Shown: positions 1-11,833 of the stretch, piece by piece
How the letters are laid out: each line of letters begins with the position of its first letter
Numbering within the stretch: position 1 is the stretch's first letter
Source of the DNA: Bolinopsis microptera
Taxonomy: Eukaryota; Ctenophora; Tentaculata; Lobata; Bolinopsidae
Length of the DNA: 64,000 nucleotides
Reading direction: 5' to 3'
Assembly: GCF_026151205.1 (NCBI RefSeq)
Contig: NC_087081.1
Location: 3,107,246-3,171,245, forward strand
Notes under the pieces: generated by a model
What the model was told of the DNA's origin: nothing
Databases searched by the model: none
The model's input: the letters and a program-made list of their open reading frames with translations, nothing else
Made by a program: the position numbers and the translations under genes

Positions 1-679
1 AGTATAACATTAACATGATCCGGCAAATGAACCACAGCATAATGTTTTGTTTTGACTGGCCGTTAGTGTGGAAATATTAAAGTTGTGTTTAACAGTACCC
101 AAACATGCTGAATACTCGTGTCTCGTACTAAACACGTTATTGGTTGTAGCACTAACAGTAGTTACCTTGTAGGTTTATAACCTACCAAGTACTAAGACGC
201 GCGCCGAGTTGGACTCGTCGACGGTCTTCAATCTTGGAATAACATTTGGAACAAATATTTTACGAGCATCACCCGTTAATTCTAAAAATGCTTGCTAAGC
301 TATGTCCTTTGCATTTCCTTTTTCTATAAGTATAACCCTGCTAAAAATCACGAATTTTCAACTCAATTTGCGAGTTACCCTGCTTAGCTTGGTAGTCAGT
401 TACTCGACTTGCTCAAGAATATATGCAACTGCAAGAAGCTTGATAAGAATGCTTTGCATGAAAAATAGCTTGCCAGATAATTTGCGAGCTGAAATAGTTT
501 TCAACAGAGGGTCACTTTTTGGGCAATTTTTTTGTTTTTATCCCGTTGCCGGGGAGATTTCGTCAAGTTTAAAATATGATATAGATTATAGAAATATTAT
601 ACTTATATATTATCAAATTAATTTTATGAAGGAGTAAGTTGTCAAAGGATGCGCATTTGTAATTGTATATTCATTTATT
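1..679. other. no recognisable gene
   Basis: AT-rich sequence. A 111-codon open frame at 302-637 has no recognisable domain, no obvious splice context and a composition like its surroundings, so it is not called a gene. Confidence 0.4.
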
Positions 680-935
680 GCTTGTTTAATTTGTTTTTTG
701 TGTTTAATTTACGATTATTTGTATTTGAGATTCTGCGATTAAATTTATTTTGTTGAATGTAATGTTGTGATACTGATATTGCATAATTTATTGTAAATGT
801 AATATATGTTTCAGAAAATTATGTAATGTAACGCGATGGAAGTTCTTTAAGCGGGCATATCCTGTCCAAACCCAGTATACATGACATAAAAGATTCGTTT
901 TCACTTGTTTGCATGAAAAGCATTAATTCATTTAT
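680..935 (+). repeat. inverted repeat copy 1 (partner 9760-10012), upstream of the secreted-peptide gene
   Basis: The stretch from about 680 to 836 matches the reverse complement of about 9866-10012 almost base for base, and weaker similarity continues to about 935 (partner down to about 9760). It covers the likely 5' UTR of the gene at 1000, including a possible splice acceptor (TTTCAG) ending near 814. It is either a dispersed repeat or an inverted duplication of the gene's 5' region. Confidence 0.7.
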
Positions 936-999
936 GCATGAATAAGTACTAGTATATTGACTATGACTTTTGTAATTTAGTGTTCCAAAGAAAAAAGAA

Positions 1000-2822
1000 A
1001 TGATAAAATCAATGCTCTTACTTATAAGCTTCATTACTATCCTTGTGAGCTTTCCAGTTGACATTTCTGACCTTGGAGAACAACGTCTACGTCCTAAAAA
1101 CTACCGTAGAAACTGCAAAAATCTTGATCCTTTAGGTAAGTGTGATCCTGCAACATGCACGTAGATTCCCTTACTGCAGACATGTGTGTATTTATTGAGC
1201 CCACTTTAGCTGTGCTAAAGATGTCAGTATATTGTCCAACGCTTCAATTTTAACGGTGGTGTGTGGTTAAAATGGGAGGTGTATTACACCAGTAATGTTC
1301 ATGTTTACACATTTATTCTAGTTCTCTAGAACATTAGACGTGTAGATATGTTGCACATCAATCATTATAACTGTCGGCTGACATGAGCGCCGCCGTTATT
1401 TGCTGCCGCTACTGTGCAAAAGGTTGGCTCCACGCCACCGGAAACTTAGCAGCTGCGCCTAAATCTAGAGTACTAGTATAGCTGCAGCTGTTGCATACCA
1501 TGTGAATGTCACCCTTGTAAGCTAAGAATGGAGTTTTTAAGGGGGGGGGGGGGGGGGGGGGTTCACCCTGATTTTTTGTGAAACTTGGTTTCGAGATAGC
1601 AGTTGACCAACAAACTAAGACCAGTGACCAAACTTTTAAGGGGGTTCCGGACCCCAAATATGGGCGTGGCTGCCCGCGGGGCAGCCACGCCCATATTTGG
1701 TCCAAATCAGGCCCAATTTAGCCAAATACCCTGAACATGCCCAAAACCCAGATTTTATGCCCGGCCAAATTCCAAAATTTGCCGGGCATTTTTCAGAATT
1801 TGGCCGCCAAATTTTTTAAAGGGCCTAACTCAAAATTCTAATACAAAACTTAAGGTCATGAGGCGATTCTACGTTGATTCTGAAAATTTCATGAAAAAAT
1901 ATTGAAACCCTATTGAGTTCTATTGTTTTGAGCAAAGTCACTTTTGCAAATATCGCGAACTGAGATATGGGCGATTTTGTTCATTTTTTGCGATTATTTG
2001 AACACAGAATCCACAGTTAGGTAGATATTGAGCTGATAATCATAGAGAATGTGTAGTTTAGGCTTACCTTTCATATAAAGTTAATTTCATTCAAAAATAT
2101 TGATATTTGACCAATTTATGGGCCAAAATCGATCAAATTTAGTGCGTATGCCCAAATATGGGCATATAGTTTTTAGCTTATAACTCAGTCATTTTTGTCC
2201 AATCTTGATGAAAATTCATATACGAGTTTAAGGGACCACTAGCTACAAGTAGAGCACCTAAAATCTGGGGTTTGGGCATGTTCAGGGTATTTGGCTAAAT
2301 TGGGCCTGATTTGGACCAAATATGGGCGTGGCTGCCCCGCAGGCACCGTTTGGCGGTTGGGGTCCGGAACCCCCAACCAAGTTTCACAAAAAATCAGGGT
2401 GAACCCCCCCCCCCCCTTAAGGTGCATAATACGCCATTATTGTCAATAGTGGTCCGTGCAACTCTCCAACGAGGCTACCCACTATTTTAAATGTGAGCAC
2501 TTTATGGGAGATAATGTGATGGTTGACCATGTGATCACGTGATAATGGAGCCAATTTCCTGCGATAATTATACATAATTATACATAATTATATGTATTTA
2601 TAGTTCTTCCATTGTTCAAAATATTTCATCAAACTATTTACAGGATTGTTTTTCTATCGAAGACATGATATTGGTTGTGGAAAGATCAGTGCAGCTAGGA
2701 AAGTAGGAAATGGTGTTGATGTTTTGGGCCAACTTCAGGTGAAGCCAGTTCAACATACCGGTAGACTCAGAAGAAAAGCACGTAAAAACCATAAGCTGGT
2801 TAAACGCGGTTTATTTTTTTAG
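1000..2822 (+). CDS. small secreted basic protein, possible peptide precursor (2 exons, 104 aa)
   Basis: Exon 1 is 1000-1135 (donor GTAAGT) and exon 2 is 2644-2822 (acceptor TTTACAG, stop TAG). The split codon joins in phase 1, giving 104 aa. Residues 1-19 (MIKSMLLLISFITILVSFP) look like a signal peptide. The mature part has only two cysteines (Cys39, Cys57) and many basic pairs (RR 36-37 and 51-52, RR 88-89, KR 99-100), the kind of sites cut by prohormone convertases. The segment between the first two RR pairs, NCKNLDPLGLFFY, is a possible released peptide. The intron carries a TTAA-flanked MITE. A variant poly(A) signal ATTAAA lies at 2893-2898. No family is recognised; a peptide-hormone precursor or a small cationic secreted protein both fit. 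The start is the first in-frame ATG after the stops; a second ATG lies four codons on. Confidence 0.6.
1541..2416. mobile_element. TTAA-flanked MITE with G-tract terminal inverted repeats
   Basis: The element is bounded by TTAA at 1537-1540 and 2417-2420. The left end is a run of about 21 G followed by TTCACCCTGATTTTTTGTG; the right end is its reverse complement ending in a C run. A second inverted pair lies inside: the segment with GGGCGTGGCTGCCC near 1662-1790 recurs inverted near 2255-2345. A TTAA target is typical of piggyBac-type transposons; no transposase frame is present, so it is non-autonomous. It sits in the intron of the secreted-peptide gene. Confidence 0.75.
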
Positions 2823-3154
2823 TGAGTATTTTAGAAGTGAACTTCTTTAGAAGTGAGTATTTTAGAAGAATATAAGTAACTGAGGTGTAAAGATTAAATT
2901 TGGTAATTTGTTATTTTGCATTAAATCATATCGTATAACAGATCTCTGATACGATTTACAAAAGTAAAACGCTTCCGATTTTTTTTCAGGATAAAGTGTT
3001 CAAAAAGACACGAAATACTTTTTAATGATAGGTGCGATAACAGTTGAAGACGAACGAAGGAATTTGCCGAGAGATGCTTTTAGAAGTAGATAGCACTAGA
3101 GCAGATTTAACGGTAGTATTATGTGAAATATAGGGACTTTGCCAATCGTAATCA
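2823..3154. other. 3' flank, no gene seen
   Basis: Likely 3' UTR and intergenic DNA after the gene ending at 2822; it contains ATTAAA at 2893-2898 and nothing else recognised. Confidence 0.4.
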
Positions 3155-3580
3155 CAATGCTGGCAAGCATTACCGTCGCCCTTATATTCACAATACTATT
3201 TACCCCCTATACTAGTATATCCCCTTTATTGTTTTCCAGGCATTAAGACTCATCGAAAGTAGTTCAGCAGGTAAATTTAAGTTCAAAACATTCTAATTCA
3301 ATGTTAAAGATGACAGGAATAAGAAATAGTTATGTGGAGGTTTTTAAGAAATTTGCGCAAAATACGCGCCAGCATGTTATACGAAATTAGGTAAAAAACC
3401 CAAAATCGCCATATTCAGGTGCCTTAAAAACCATGTTAAAATTGAGTTAGAGATCTGAAACTTTGCAAGGCGTCTAGACCTTGTCCAAATCGACTGTAAA
3501 AAAATTTCGTGTTTCAGGAGTATCGGGAAGTGGGTTTTCTGGAACCCCTGTTTTACAACAGATTGTCGTGAAGTATATAT
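3155..3580 (+). repeat. repeat A, inverted relative to 5150-5695
   Basis: The sequence from TGCTGGCAAGCATTACCG through the stretch ending in ACAGATTGTCGTGAAGTATA recurs as its reverse complement at 5150-5695 with scattered differences. The second copy has extra sequence (GC-rich hairpins at 5500-5560 and AGGGGGTATAATAGTAA repeats). It abuts the giant inverted repeat that follows. Confidence 0.7.
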
Positions 3581-3588
3581 ATATATTT

Positions 3589-4105
3589 TACCAAAACCCA
3601 TAATCATGGGTAGAGTGGACCGCTGCCAGTGTCTCTCTTTCCCAAACAAAAGGAAATGATATTAATTTGATTGACCGTTCTCAAATGCAAAATGATACCG
3701 AGAATGAAATCGGTCGCTCGCTTTTCCCATTCATTCACGGCTTACGAATTGTATAAATAAGTTTCGATTGATTACATCAATCAGATGCTGTAAAAATCTC
3801 TTTGGGTTGCGTTCGGGTCGATACCTAGTATTTCGGGGTAAGGGACAAGGGTGGTAGTTATTACTTATTGAACAAGCTGAAGTTTATTGAATCTTCATTG
3901 CTGATTGCCGAGTACAGCTGCCTTTGGGTAGTTCTTCTTAATCTATTACAATTGTAAATGAATGGGAAAAGCGAGCGACCGATTTCATTCTCGGTATCAT
4001 TTTGCATTTGAGAACGGTCAATCAAATTAATATCATTTCCTTTTGTTTGGGAAAGAGAGACACTGGCAGCGGTCCACTCTACCCATGATTATGGGTTTTG
4101 GTAAA
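3589..4105. mobile_element. palindromic MITE P1 (about 150-bp arms)
   Basis: The left end ACCAAAACCCATAATCATGG is repeated inverted at the right end (CCATGATTATGGGTTTTGGT). Arms of about 150 bp include the segment CGAGAATGAAATCGGTCGCT and its complement. It is closely related to P2 at 6692-7018. No coding frame. Confidence 0.75.
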
Positions 4106-5125
4106 ATATCATCTCTTTTTGATTATAATGTCAGGGTACTTTATAAAGTCGAAATATAAACTGATATCTTCATTAATTAATAAGGAGGAAGTTACAACGA
4201 TTTCGAAATTTTCCTTTAAAAACATTTCCTTGTGTTTAGGTAAGCATATCGGTCGATCACTGACTGAATATGCCACCTAATACTCATTCCAGTTGGCATT
4301 AAATTCATATATAATGACATTAAACTGTCGTGGCAAAGCAGAATTTGTTGGAAATCACGAATGAGCAAAATTCTCACCTTTCGCTCGTGCAAACTTTGAG
4401 CGGACGTTGCGTGCGCATCCAATATTGAATCGCCGTAAATTTTTGCATGTAATTGTTTTATATATAGCTTGATAAGCATGAAAAGTTTGAAAGTATTTCA
4501 AGAAGAACTGTAATCACAACAGCACTCTAAAGTTGACAGAAAATGACGAAAACAGCAATTTTTAGTGATTTTAGCAATTTTCTATCAATTTGGGCGTGTC
4601 CCCACGTGTGCAACTTTTCGATTTTCAACTTTAAAACTAGCCTAATGCACAATTTATACCTATAGGAAGCAGAACTGAGCTCCACAACCCAAGGCATGGC
4701 CCAACACCAGAGAATACTAAATCGCAAAATTGACGTTTTTATAAAATAATTCTTCAAAAAAGCACAAACTTCAATGACGAATATCTTTATGAAGGAGCAA
4801 GCTAGAAAAACTTTCCGGTAGATTTTCAGAATGCTTGAACAATTATCTAAGGTAAAAAATTCCTCAGATTATGAATAAAATTACTCCTTAATGGTTTAAA
4901 ATTAATTTTAAAAGTTATTACTTTGTCAAAAATCAAGTTTTAAAAACGGTTAACTTGATGACGTCATCAAGGGGTGTTTCTGACGTCAAATAATTTTTTT
5001 ATACAATGTAAACTAAAGTGTAAACAATTATTTGCAAGACCTGTGGTCGGAAATGGCTTTATCTTTTATACTTTTGAATCTATGGACACTTAAATAAAGG
5101 CTACAATTGACTGGCAAAGCGTCTA
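4106..5125. repeat. left arm of giant inverted repeat (partner 5697-6690)
   Basis: About 1 kb whose reverse complement occurs at 5697-6690 with moderate divergence; for example CGTGTCCCCACGTGTGCAAC at about 4595 matches the complement at about 6215-6235. With palindromes P1 and P2 it makes an inverted structure of about 3.4 kb. Open frames in the arms are short and unlike known proteins. Confidence 0.8.
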
Positions 5126-5149
5126 TCCCTGAATATATATTATGTATGT

Positions 5150-5695
5150 ATATATCACGACAATCTGTCGTAAAACAGGGGTTCTAGAAAACCCATTTCC
5201 CGATGCTCCTGAAACCTGAAACTTTTTTTGCAGTCGATTTGGTCAACGTCTAGACGCCCTGAAAAATTTCAGATCTCTAACTCAATTTTAACGTGGTTTT
5301 TAAGGCACCTGAATATGGCGATTTTGGGTTTTTTACCGAATTTCGTATAACAGTGCTGGCGAGTATTTTATGCAAATTTCTTAAAAATCTCAACATAACT
5401 ATTTTTTATTCCTGTCATCTTTGACATCAAATTAGAATGTTTTGAACTAAAAATAATTCTGCTGAACGACTTCCGATGAGTCTTAATGCCTGGAAAACTC
5501 CTGCCGGAGGCGGCGGCCTTCGGCCGGAGTGCACGCTTCGCGTGCACTAAAGAGGCTTGTAACGTGTACCAAAGGGGGTGTAAAGGGGTTATAATAGTAA
5601 AGGGGGTATAATAGTAAAGGGGGTATAATAGTAAATGGGGAACATAGTATACCCACAATAAATGCAACGGTCGTGCTTGCCAGCACTGTGATATA
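5150..5695 (-). repeat. repeat A' in the loop of the giant inverted repeat
   Basis: Reverse-complement copy of 3155-3580. It includes two GC-rich hairpins (around GCCGGAGGCGGCGGCC and GTGCACGCTTCGCGTGCAC) and three AGGGGGTATAATAGTAA units at about 5596-5637. Confidence 0.7.
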
Positions 5696-5696
5696 T

Positions 5697-6690
5697 ATAG
5701 ACGCTTTTTGCAGTCAATTGTAGCCTACATTTAAGTGTCCGTAGATTCAAAAGTATGAAAGATACAGTCATTTCGAACCACAGGTTTTAAAGATAATCAT
5801 TCATACTTTAGTTTACACTATATCGAAAAATAATTTAACGTCATCATCATCACTTGATGACGTCATCAAGTTAAGTGTTTTTAAAACTTGATTTTTGACA
5901 AAATAATAACTTTTCAAATCGATTTTAAAACATTAAGGAGTAATTTTATTCAAAATCTGAGGACATTTTCATCTTAGATAATTGTTCAAGCATTCTGAAA
6001 ATCTACCGGAAAAGTTTCTTACTTTGCTCCTTCATAAAGATATTCGCTATTGAAGTTAGTGCTTTTTTGAAGAATAATTTTATAAAAACACAAAAGTTGT
6101 GAATTAGTATTCTCTGGTGTTGGGCCATCCCTTGGGTTGAAGAGCTCAATTTTGCTTTTTAAAGGTCTAAATTGTGTTATAGGCTAGTTTTAAAGTTGAA
6201 AATCAAAAAGTTGCACACGTGGGGACACGCCCAATTTGATAGAAAATTGCTAAAATTACTGAAAATTGCTGTTTTCACCATTTTTATCAACTTTGCAGTC
6301 TCGTTGTGATCCAAGTTCTATATGAAATCTTCTGAAACTTTGCATGCTTATTAAACTATATATAAAATAATGCTATGCAAAAATTTACGGTGATTCAATA
6401 TTGTATCCGCACGCAACGTCCGCTCAAAGTTTGCACGTGCGAAAGGTGAGAATTTTGCTCATTCGTGATTTCGAATAAATTCTGCTTTCCCACGATATTT
6501 AAATGGCATTATATATGAATTTAATGCCAACTTGAATAAGTAAAAAGTGCCATATTCAGTCAGGTAAAATTTCGAAATCGATGAAATTACCTCCTAATTG
6601 AGTAATTATTAATATAAATATTAATGAAGTTATGAGTTTACATTTCGGCTTTGTAAATTATCCTGACATTATAATCAAAAAGAGATGATA
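5697..6690. repeat. right arm of giant inverted repeat
   Basis: Reverse complement of 4106-5125; both arms include TGATGACGTCATCA palindromes (about 4956 and 5854). Confidence 0.8.
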
Positions 6691-6691
6691 T

Positions 6692-7018
6692 TTGACCAAA
6701 ACCCATAATCATGGGTAGAGTGTACCGCTGCCAGTGTCTCTCTTTTCCAAACAAAAGGAAATGATATTAATTTGAATAACCGTCCGAAAATGCAAATTGA
6801 TACCGAGAATGAAATCGGTCGCTCGCTTTTTCCAATCAATAAGCTTTATATTACAATTCGTAAGCCGTGATCGAATGGAAAAAGCGAGCAACCGATTTCA
6901 TTCTCGGTATCAATTTGCATTTTCGGACGGTTATTCAAATTAATATCATTTCCTTTTGTTTGGAAAAGAGAAACACTGGCAGCGGTACACTCTACCCATG
7001 ATTATGGGTTTTGGTCAA
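6692..7018. mobile_element. palindromic MITE P2
   Basis: A near-perfect foldback of about 327 bp with ends TTGACCAAAACCCATAATCA and its complement; same family as P1 but with a shorter centre. No coding frame. Confidence 0.8.
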
Positions 7019-7117
7019 TGTGCTATAATAAAGTTAGTAAAAGATGATCGCCGGCATTGAAATATGTATTATATTCCTACTTTTGATTGAGACTTTCTGA
7101 TACTAATCAGATGCTTG

Positions 7118-7233
7118 TCTGGTACGTATCTGGTACGTATCTGGTACGTATCGGGTACGTATCTGGTACGCAGCTGATACGTATCTGGTACGTTTCTGGT
7201 ACGTAGCTGATACGTATCTGATACGTATCTGGT
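7118..7233 (+). repeat. 11-bp tandem repeat TCTGGTACGTA
   Basis: About ten units of TCTGGTACGTA with point variants such as GCTGATACGTA. Confidence 0.9.
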
Positions 7234-9759
7234 GACACGACAGATTAAAAATATTATTTAAAATTTGTTTGAACACGTTAAGATTAGGGGTCCCATAAAA
7301 GACATACGCATGGTCACGTTAGAATTTTACAATGAAGAAAAGCATGATATAACATTATGATTATAAAGTTCTGTTTCCGCAGACTATCTGAAGCTGAAGT
7401 ATGTGTTATAATACCCTTGAATATGTATAATTTTATTAATACGTCTTTCTTCTGTTATTCAAATGATTTGTTTGTAAAGATTGCTAGAATTTTCCTTCCA
7501 TATAGGGAATCTTACTTTGTCAGGGAAACTGGGTTTTGGTACTAAGGTCAGGAATTTAAGAGATGATAACGCTATAAAATGATCAAAACTCTTTTCGTAA
7601 GCCAAAACAGGTATAAGGAGTTATATTAAAGTAGATCTATGAGCTAGTTTTTAACTGTTTAATAACCATCTATTAACCATTCATGACGTAATCATGACGT
7701 AATCAGTAACAATTCAGTAACCAATCGGTAACCAATTCAGCAACCAATAATGGAGTAACCAATCAGTAACAAAAAATGACTATTCAGTTACCACTCCGCC
7801 AGTAACCATTCCACAAGACTCATTCTTAACGTAAAAAGAGGAGGACTCAATAAATCAATACTGACGCCGTGTCTCTTATACCCAAGGAGCGTAATTGCTT
7901 TCACATTAGCTTCTAATCTCCTGTCAACTCATACTATCAACGGTTTCAATAATCACGATTTGTAATTATCATCCTAACGGTAAAGTCTCCGCTATATCAG
8001 CTTCTCAGTATCTCATAGTCATTAACTGTTGAGCGTGAATGGTAACAATGGGAACATGGTTGAAAAACACCTGCAACACCCGTGATCATGACCGAAATGA
8101 CATCACGTATGAGAACGCGGGCGTAACACCGTGCTGGAAGTGTTGAACTAGGTGTTGAACTAGGTGGCGACGCCAAGTGTGCGACTAAAAAGCAACAATT
8201 ACCTTTGTTGATTGGGCTGGGCGGGACTCTGCTAACATTATGTAATAGAACAGAAGGGAACTGTAAAGCAGCCTAAATTGCCGTGTTGACACTGAGTTGT
8301 AATGATAGCAGAGGATAAAACTGAGTACCTCAGACTGACTAACCCTACCGGCAACGCACGTTTTCTCACTTCCTCCTCTTTCTGCCCTTGATGATTTGTT
8401 CTTTTATTGGACCCTTGCTCTAGTACACTCTACAGAAATCATCAAAACCGTTATATGTTCTGAGTATCACTTGTAAAGTACGCTCGAAGGTAACACACCG
8501 TGCATCTAAGTGTAAACATTCTGCACTGTCTCTTGAACATTCCAATAATTAGCCAGCCTACAAAAAACATGAAAATTGGGTATAGTCTACCAGACAGTGT
8601 AAAGTACACACTGTCGTACACTGTGTATTGTGTTGTACCAACTCTCTCTCTCACTTACTTACTTCACACTTGCTTCTGTAGTTGTACCTACTTTTTGGGT
8701 TTGTCATTATTATTTGACAGTAACCATGTAGGTATTACTATTAACCAGTCAGCTTAACCGTTCAGTTATCAGTCAGTTACCATTCAGTAACCGTTTAGTA
8801 ACCGTTCAGTAACCACCAACTTCTGTACGTGTACCTACTCTCTTATTCCGGCCAGGTTTTGTTATTATTACTCTCTCTCTCTTTCTCTGACAGCCTCCTA
8901 ATTGATACACACTTCAGTGCTGTGTAGTCTGACCTGTGTAACTTCGTTTTAGTGGGAGCTCTCTTTAATTTGTTCGTGTGTTTTTGTGTGGAAATTTGTT
9001 GGAGATCGTTTTAGATGGAGCTCAAACATCCCTTTTCGTTTGGAAATTGAAATAAAACAGGTTCCTTTAGATTATTATATATAGGTACAATCTGATAAAC
9101 TATAAAGGCGACGAAACGTAAATTAACACAACCGATAAGTCGATTATTTAACAAATCTTATTGACATCTGGTTTTGAAGTTGACGAGTTCGATGTCAGCT
9201 AAAATACTCCACAAACCACTTACTGTCAGTCTGCAGTCTGGGGCATAATTTACCGACTTTAAGATTTCCAGCCTAAACTCAGGAGATAGTTCTGCAGCTT
9301 AATGCCTAAAATGTTTGGACCACCTAAACTATTGGCTGTCTTTTCCCCAAATTCCGGTTAAAACTTGATTTAACATAAATGTTTATGAAGTTAAAATTTC
9401 TATTAACTTTAAGTTTCTGTACTCCACGCCGACAGTAACAGCGCTGAAAAAAATATGCATGATGCCGATGCAGATTGAAGGAATATCTATTAATGATTAT
9501 CATGATATTGGATATGCGACCTTATCGAAATTAGTAGATTTCAACACTTCCGAACATACCTATCATCTAAAAATCGTACAATTTAGGTAAATCATAAATG
9601 TACAAGGACGTCGTACAGCAGGTACATTGAAAACGTTAACCAACCCATCCCATGGAGCTTATTGAATCACGCCACTTACCCTAGCAGCTGTAACTCAGTA
9701 TAAAGCTGGATTCAGTGGATCGAAACAATATTCTTGTTAAGACAAATAATATGCGTGGG
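7234..9759. other. no gene seen; degenerate CAGTAACC-type repeats
   Basis: Two clusters rich in AGTAACCA/CAGTTACC motifs (about 7660-7810 and 8740-8815) look like decayed tandem repeats. The open frames at 7357-7545 and 8451-8757 have no recognisable domains. Confidence 0.4.
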
Positions 9760-10012
9760 CCGAAATTGTTTAAATCACTTTATGAATGCTTTTCAAACAA
9801 AGTTACAACGAATTCTTCAAGTAGTGCATCGGCCTGGGTTTGGCCCGTTTAAAATATTTCCATCACGTTACATTACATAATTCTTAGACATATATTATAT
9901 TTACAATAAATTATGCAATATCACAAGATAATCAACAAAATAAATTTAATCACAGAATCTCAACTACAAATAATCATAAATTAAACACAAAAAACAAATT
10001 AAACAAGCAACA
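9760..10012 (-). repeat. inverted repeat copy 2 (partner 680-935)
   Basis: Reverse complement of 680-836 (strong) extending to about 935 (weak). The position equivalent to the TTTCAG acceptor of copy 1 reads TCTAAG here. The coding start of the secreted-peptide gene is not duplicated. Confidence 0.7.
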
Positions 10013-10482
10013 ATTGATCCCTTTTAAGTGTTTTACCAGCAATGATGTTCCAGTAGCGCACATATATATAACTGACTTTAAAAATAACTTTGCGGCTGCT
10101 GCAGGGCGTGAAGCGCGCGCGTACCACAAATAGAACTGTGGACGAATTTCAAACTATTTTTCTCACGTGAAGTTTGGGTGAAATTTCTCCAACCTTAAAA
10201 CATCTAACTATATGAGATGAATGAGAGAATCACTTCCTTCTACCGAAACATTCCCCTATCACCAGTCACACTATCATCCTATTTACACGTGCGGACTGCT
10301 GGGAGTGGGACGTACGAAAGAACTTCATTTTCACATCTATATAATGTGATCATTAGTCCAGATCATCGTGGATACCGGGAACATCGTATTAAAAGTAGGA
10401 ACTTAAAACTCCGAGAATCTACATGGCAGTAAGATATTTCGCATTCCAAGCAAACATTCCTTTCCCTCTCTCTAACGGGTCT

Positions 10483-10489
10483 TTATAAA
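10483..10489 (+). promoter_or_regulatory. candidate TATA box
   Basis: TATAAAA lies about 30 bp upstream of a possible start site (near 10515) for the small gene candidate at 10717. The possible 5' UTR exon ends with a GTAAAA donor at about 10589. Inferred from position only. Confidence 0.3.
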
Positions 10490-10716
10490 AATTCGGTCGT
10501 CTCTTTTTGCGTTGGTGTTGTATGCTGTCTATTGAAAGCTAAAAGCTTTTAGCGGTTCTCGGAACGTAAATTATACTGCTGCATGCAGGTAAAATTATTT
10601 ATTATATTGTTAAGATATCGATTTTAGATTGTCTGATACATTTGAGCTGATTGGTGTTATAAGGTTTTTATAATTGAGCAATCAGATATGATCTACATTG
10701 AGATTTTACCAAATTA

Positions 10717-10947
10717 ATGTATGGCCCTTCTTCGATAATCGCTATCATATTTTGTGCTTTTGCCAAATTTTGCGTTGAGTTGTTCATGTATAGGATGTAC
10801 TTTCGCCACTACGATATCTTGGAGACACTATATCGTATAATGAGGAGGAAAAGGACCTACAGGCCACAAGTCACAACCTTCAACAGAAATAACACGTACA
10901 CCACGCACGTGATATCTCAGACAGAATTGGAAGCTCAAAAAACCTGA
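10717..10947 (+). CDS. candidate 76-aa single-pass membrane protein
   Basis: An intact ATG-to-TGA frame of 76 codons. Residues 5-24 are hydrophobic (SSIIAIIFCAFAKFCVELFM) and would make a signal anchor; the rest is basic and polar (RIMRRKRTYR) with a hydrophilic C-terminus. A TATA box at 10483, a possible non-coding first exon ending at about 10588 and a possible acceptor (CAATCAG) at about 10686 make a transcription unit conceivable. No family is recognised. A chance frame in AT-rich DNA remains possible. Confidence 0.3.
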   Translation: MYGPSSIIAIIFCAFAKFCVELFMYRMYFRHYDILETLYRIMRRKRTYRPQVTTFNRNNTYTTHVISQTELEAQKT

Positions 10948-11542
10948 GAATTACTCACGTGCATTTAAGTTGCAGCTACCATCTACCATCAGCCCATTTA
11001 ATAGGAATGTACAATAATTGTACCCAAATCCTTTGGTTTAGTAGGTAGATTAGCAGGCTATCTGCGTAAGGGCACAATTGATTGAAGTGCTCCAATCATG
11101 CCGGACTGAAGGCGCCATGTCGCCTGCAGTCTGACATGATTGATGATTGGAAATAGAGCATTTTTTCTATTTCCTTTATATAATAATAATATGTCAAGCG
11201 CTATAAGTATAACCTCAATCTTGCTGTCGGGCGGTTTGGGCCTAGTACAGTTTCTTTTTTACACATACGTAGTCAGTTTTTGTAAAATTGTGCAATTACA
11301 TTAAACAAATGTTTTCCACTTACGACTTGGTTTATAAAATAGCTCTTTTGGTCAACTTGACCATCGACTGTCGAGATTACCAACTTTTTGTTAGAATTTC
11401 TGCTCTTATTAATTAGTCAATGCGGGTGTCTAAGGCACACGTGTATGTTTGGGTTTTGAAATTCTGTTTTAAAACAATCGTATTTAAGACCAATTTAAGA
11501 TATCATATTTTTCTCATATAATGCTTATCAGATTTTACGTTG
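10948..11542. other. no gene; one hairpin at 11090-11147
   Basis: The segment CAATCATGCCGGACTGAAGG is followed after a short loop by an imperfect inverted copy (CTGACATGATTG). Nothing else recognised. Confidence 0.4.
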
Positions 11543-11790
11543 TCACAGCAACAATTTTTCCAATTCTTTTCCGTAGGACTTAGATAAACAAGGACGAACT
11601 CTTCCGTAGTCCATTGTAATTAGCTGGTCATGAGCTTTGCGAGGTGTTGTGTCTAATTGTGCGTAATTGTGCGTAATTGTGTGTAATTGGGCTTGATAAT
11701 TTCCTGATGGCTGATGGTTAAGCAAACAGCTCCAGAAGCTTCCATGCCATCCCTTGTAGAGTGTAGACACGTCTCCAACATTTATCTCCT
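11543..11790 (-). CDS. possible 3'-terminal exon of an unrecognised gene
   Basis: On the minus strand a strong pyrimidine-tract acceptor (CTTTCATTTACACAG) is followed by about 80 open codons ending in TGA. The translation begins IKEINVGDVSTLYKGWHG and ends SYGKELEKLLL. A short internal tandem repeat (AATTGTGCGT units at about 11656-11690) is in frame. No homology is recognised and no upstream exon could be linked with confidence, so this may be a chance frame. Confidence 0.2.
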
Positions 11791-11833
11791 TAATCTGTGT
11801 AAATGAAAGAAGAGAACTTAACAGTACCGGCAA

